From positions 1 to 22,203 of the forward strand of contig WLNG01000001.1 of the NCBI GenBank assembly GCA_009699915.1: a DNA stretch of 22,203 nt, given 5' to 3'. Position numbers and translations under genes: made by a program. This DNA is from Actinomycetota bacterium (GTDB lineage: Bacteria; Actinomycetota; Thermoleophilia; Solirubrobacterales; Solirubrobacteraceae). This document shows positions 21,269-22,203 of this stretch, in pieces. The notes under the pieces were generated by a model, which made no database searches, had not been told where the DNA came from, and saw nothing but the letters and a program-made list of their open reading frames with translations. The stretch's first letter is position 1; the number at the start of each line of letters is the position of its first letter.

Positions 21269-22203
21269 TCATACCGGCATCACGCCGTTGCGCTTCCAGG
21301 GCCGCTCGACGCGCTTGCCCTGCGCCATCTCCAGCGCCCGGCAGATCACCGGCCGGGTCTCACGCGGATCGATCACGTCATCGATCATCCCGTTGCGGGC
21401 GGCGACGTACACGTCGATGATCTGGCGGAAGCCGGCGATCGCCTGGGCGCGCATCGCGTCCGGGTCCTCAGCCTCCTCGATCTGCTTGCGCATGATGATC
21501 TCGACGGCGCCCTCGGCGCCCATGACGCTGATCTCCGCGCTGGGCCAGGCGACGATCAGATCCGGCTCATAGGCGCGGCCGTTCATGACGAAGTACCCGG
21601 CGCCATAGGCCTTGCGCAGCACGACGGTGATCTTCGGGACGGTCGCGTTGCTGACCGCGTAGAGCATCTTCGCCCCGTGGCGGATGATCCCCTCCGCCTC
21701 CACCTTGGTCCCGACCATGAACCCCGGCACATCGACGAGGAAGAGCAGCGGGATCCCAAACGCGTTGCAGAGATTGACGAAGCGCGCCGCCTTGTCCGCA
21801 GAGTCGTTGTCGAGGATCCCTCCGAGATGCCTCGGCTGGTTGGCGACGATCCCGACGGAGCGCCCGTCGAACCGCGCCAGGCAGGTGATGATCGTCTTCG
21901 CCCACTGCGGCTTCATGTCGAAGATCTCGCCGTCGTCGACGATCGCGCGGATCACCTCGTACATGTCATGCGGCTGGCGGTTCGACGACGGCAGCGCGTC
22001 GAGCAGCGCCTCCTCCATGCGATCCACCGGGTCGGTCGCCTGGCGGCGCGGCGGAGGCTCTTCATTGTGCGAGGGCATGTAGGAGAGGTACTCGCGGATC
22101 TTCGCGATGCACTCCTCGTCCGACTCGACCTCCAGGTCGCCGACCCCCGACTTGCGGCAGTGCACCCGTGAGCCGCCGAGCTCCTCCTGTGTGACGTCCT
22201 CGC
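21269..22203 (-). CDS. Acyl-CoA carboxylase, carboxyltransferase (beta) subunit, partial
   Basis: The visible 310 or so residues are the C-terminal part of a biotin-dependent carboxyltransferase beta subunit (propionyl-, methylcrotonyl- or acetyl-CoA type); the N-terminal part lies beyond the window. Family text includes EDVTQEELGGSRVH, VGIVANQPRHLGGILDNDSADKAARFVNLC, IPLLFLVDVPGFMVGTKVEAEGIIRHGAKMLYA and KAYGAGYFVMNGRAYEPDLIVAWPSAEISVMGAEGAVEIIM, which bind acyl-CoA and carboxybiotin through the two oxyanion loops. An internal GTG at 22165 is not the start, because the conserved reading continues to the edge. It moves carboxyl from biotin to an acyl-CoA, presumably propionyl-CoA made by the downstream dehydrogenase. 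The alpha (biotin) subunit is not in the window. Confidence 0.95.
   Translation of the reverse strand, partial: EDVTQEELGGSRVHCRKSGVGDLEVESDEECIAKIREYLSYMPSHNEEPPPRRQATDPVDRMEEALLDALPSSNRQPHDMYEVIRAIVDDGEIFDMKPQWAKTIITCLARFDGRSVGIVANQPRHLGGILDNDSADKAARFVNLCNAFGIPLLFLVDVPGFMVGTKVEAEGIIRHGAKMLYAVSNATVPKITVVLRKAYGAGYFVMNGRAYEPDLIVAWPSAEISVMGAEGAVEIIMRKQIEEAEDPDAMRAQAIAGFRQIIDVYVAARNGMIDDVIDPRETRPVICRALEMAQGKRVERPWKRNGVMPV

Noticed and set aside
1..22203. tRNA, rRNA, CRISPR, insertion sequence or attachment site
   Set aside because: No cloverleaf-like tRNA, regularly spaced direct repeats, transposase or terminal inverted repeats were recognised by eye. No gene-free stretch longer than about 220 bp exists.

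Overview
The window is GC-rich actinobacterial-type chromosome, densely coded and with no RNA gene, CRISPR array, insertion sequence or plasmid signature. A mycofactocin-type short-chain dehydrogenase, two luciferase-like monooxygenases, a DUF3618/holin-like envelope cluster, TANNNT-type -10 boxes and several apparently leaderless genes all point to Actinomycetota. Thermoleophilia (Solirubrobacterales-like) is my best guess, by inference only.

Layout. 1-1886 (minus): a probable operon of a 6-oxocamphor-hydrolase-type crotonase, a VOC protein and a mycofactocin-type SDR cut by the window edge. A 16-bp inverted repeat sits in its promoter region and a divergent EthD-like gene follows. 2766-6411: two APH-fold kinases (minus) and a divergent acyl-CoA dehydrogenase of the ACAD10/11 type. 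6460-9687 (minus): two luciferase-like monooxygenases and an alpha/beta hydrolase. One monooxygenase is preceded by a short upstream ORF overlapping its start codon. 9891-13953: alpha-methylacyl-CoA racemase, histidine phosphatase, acyl-CoA synthetase and a SnoaL-like protein.

14002-17992 (minus): cold-shock protein, then a redox/envelope cluster (c-type cytochrome lipoprotein, DsbB, glutaredoxin-like protein, DUF3618, holin-like membrane protein, two tiny proteins), a TetR regulator and a nitrilase-superfamily amidase. A DUF2804 gene diverges from the amidase across only 17 bp. 18860-22203 (minus): an operon of acyl-CoA carboxylase beta subunit (partial), methylmalonate-semialdehyde dehydrogenase and a beta-keto acid cleavage enzyme.

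Together the catabolic genes look like a route for an alicyclic or branched substrate such as a terpenoid. Alcohol oxidation (SDR), oxygenation (luciferase-like enzymes) and C-C hydrolysis (crotonase, alpha/beta hydrolase) would be followed by CoA activation, alpha-methyl epimerisation, gamma-hydroxyacyl-CoA processing by kinase plus dehydrogenase, and assimilation of short C3/C4 fragments. The substrate is not determined by the sequence.

The most striking points are the kinase/dehydrogenase module, which resembles the two halves of animal ACAD10/11 and bacterial LvaA/LvaC; the oxocamphor-hydrolase active-site signature; a repeated TAGNNT-N8-start leaderless promoter arrangement; and a compact bidirectional promoter at 17993-18009.
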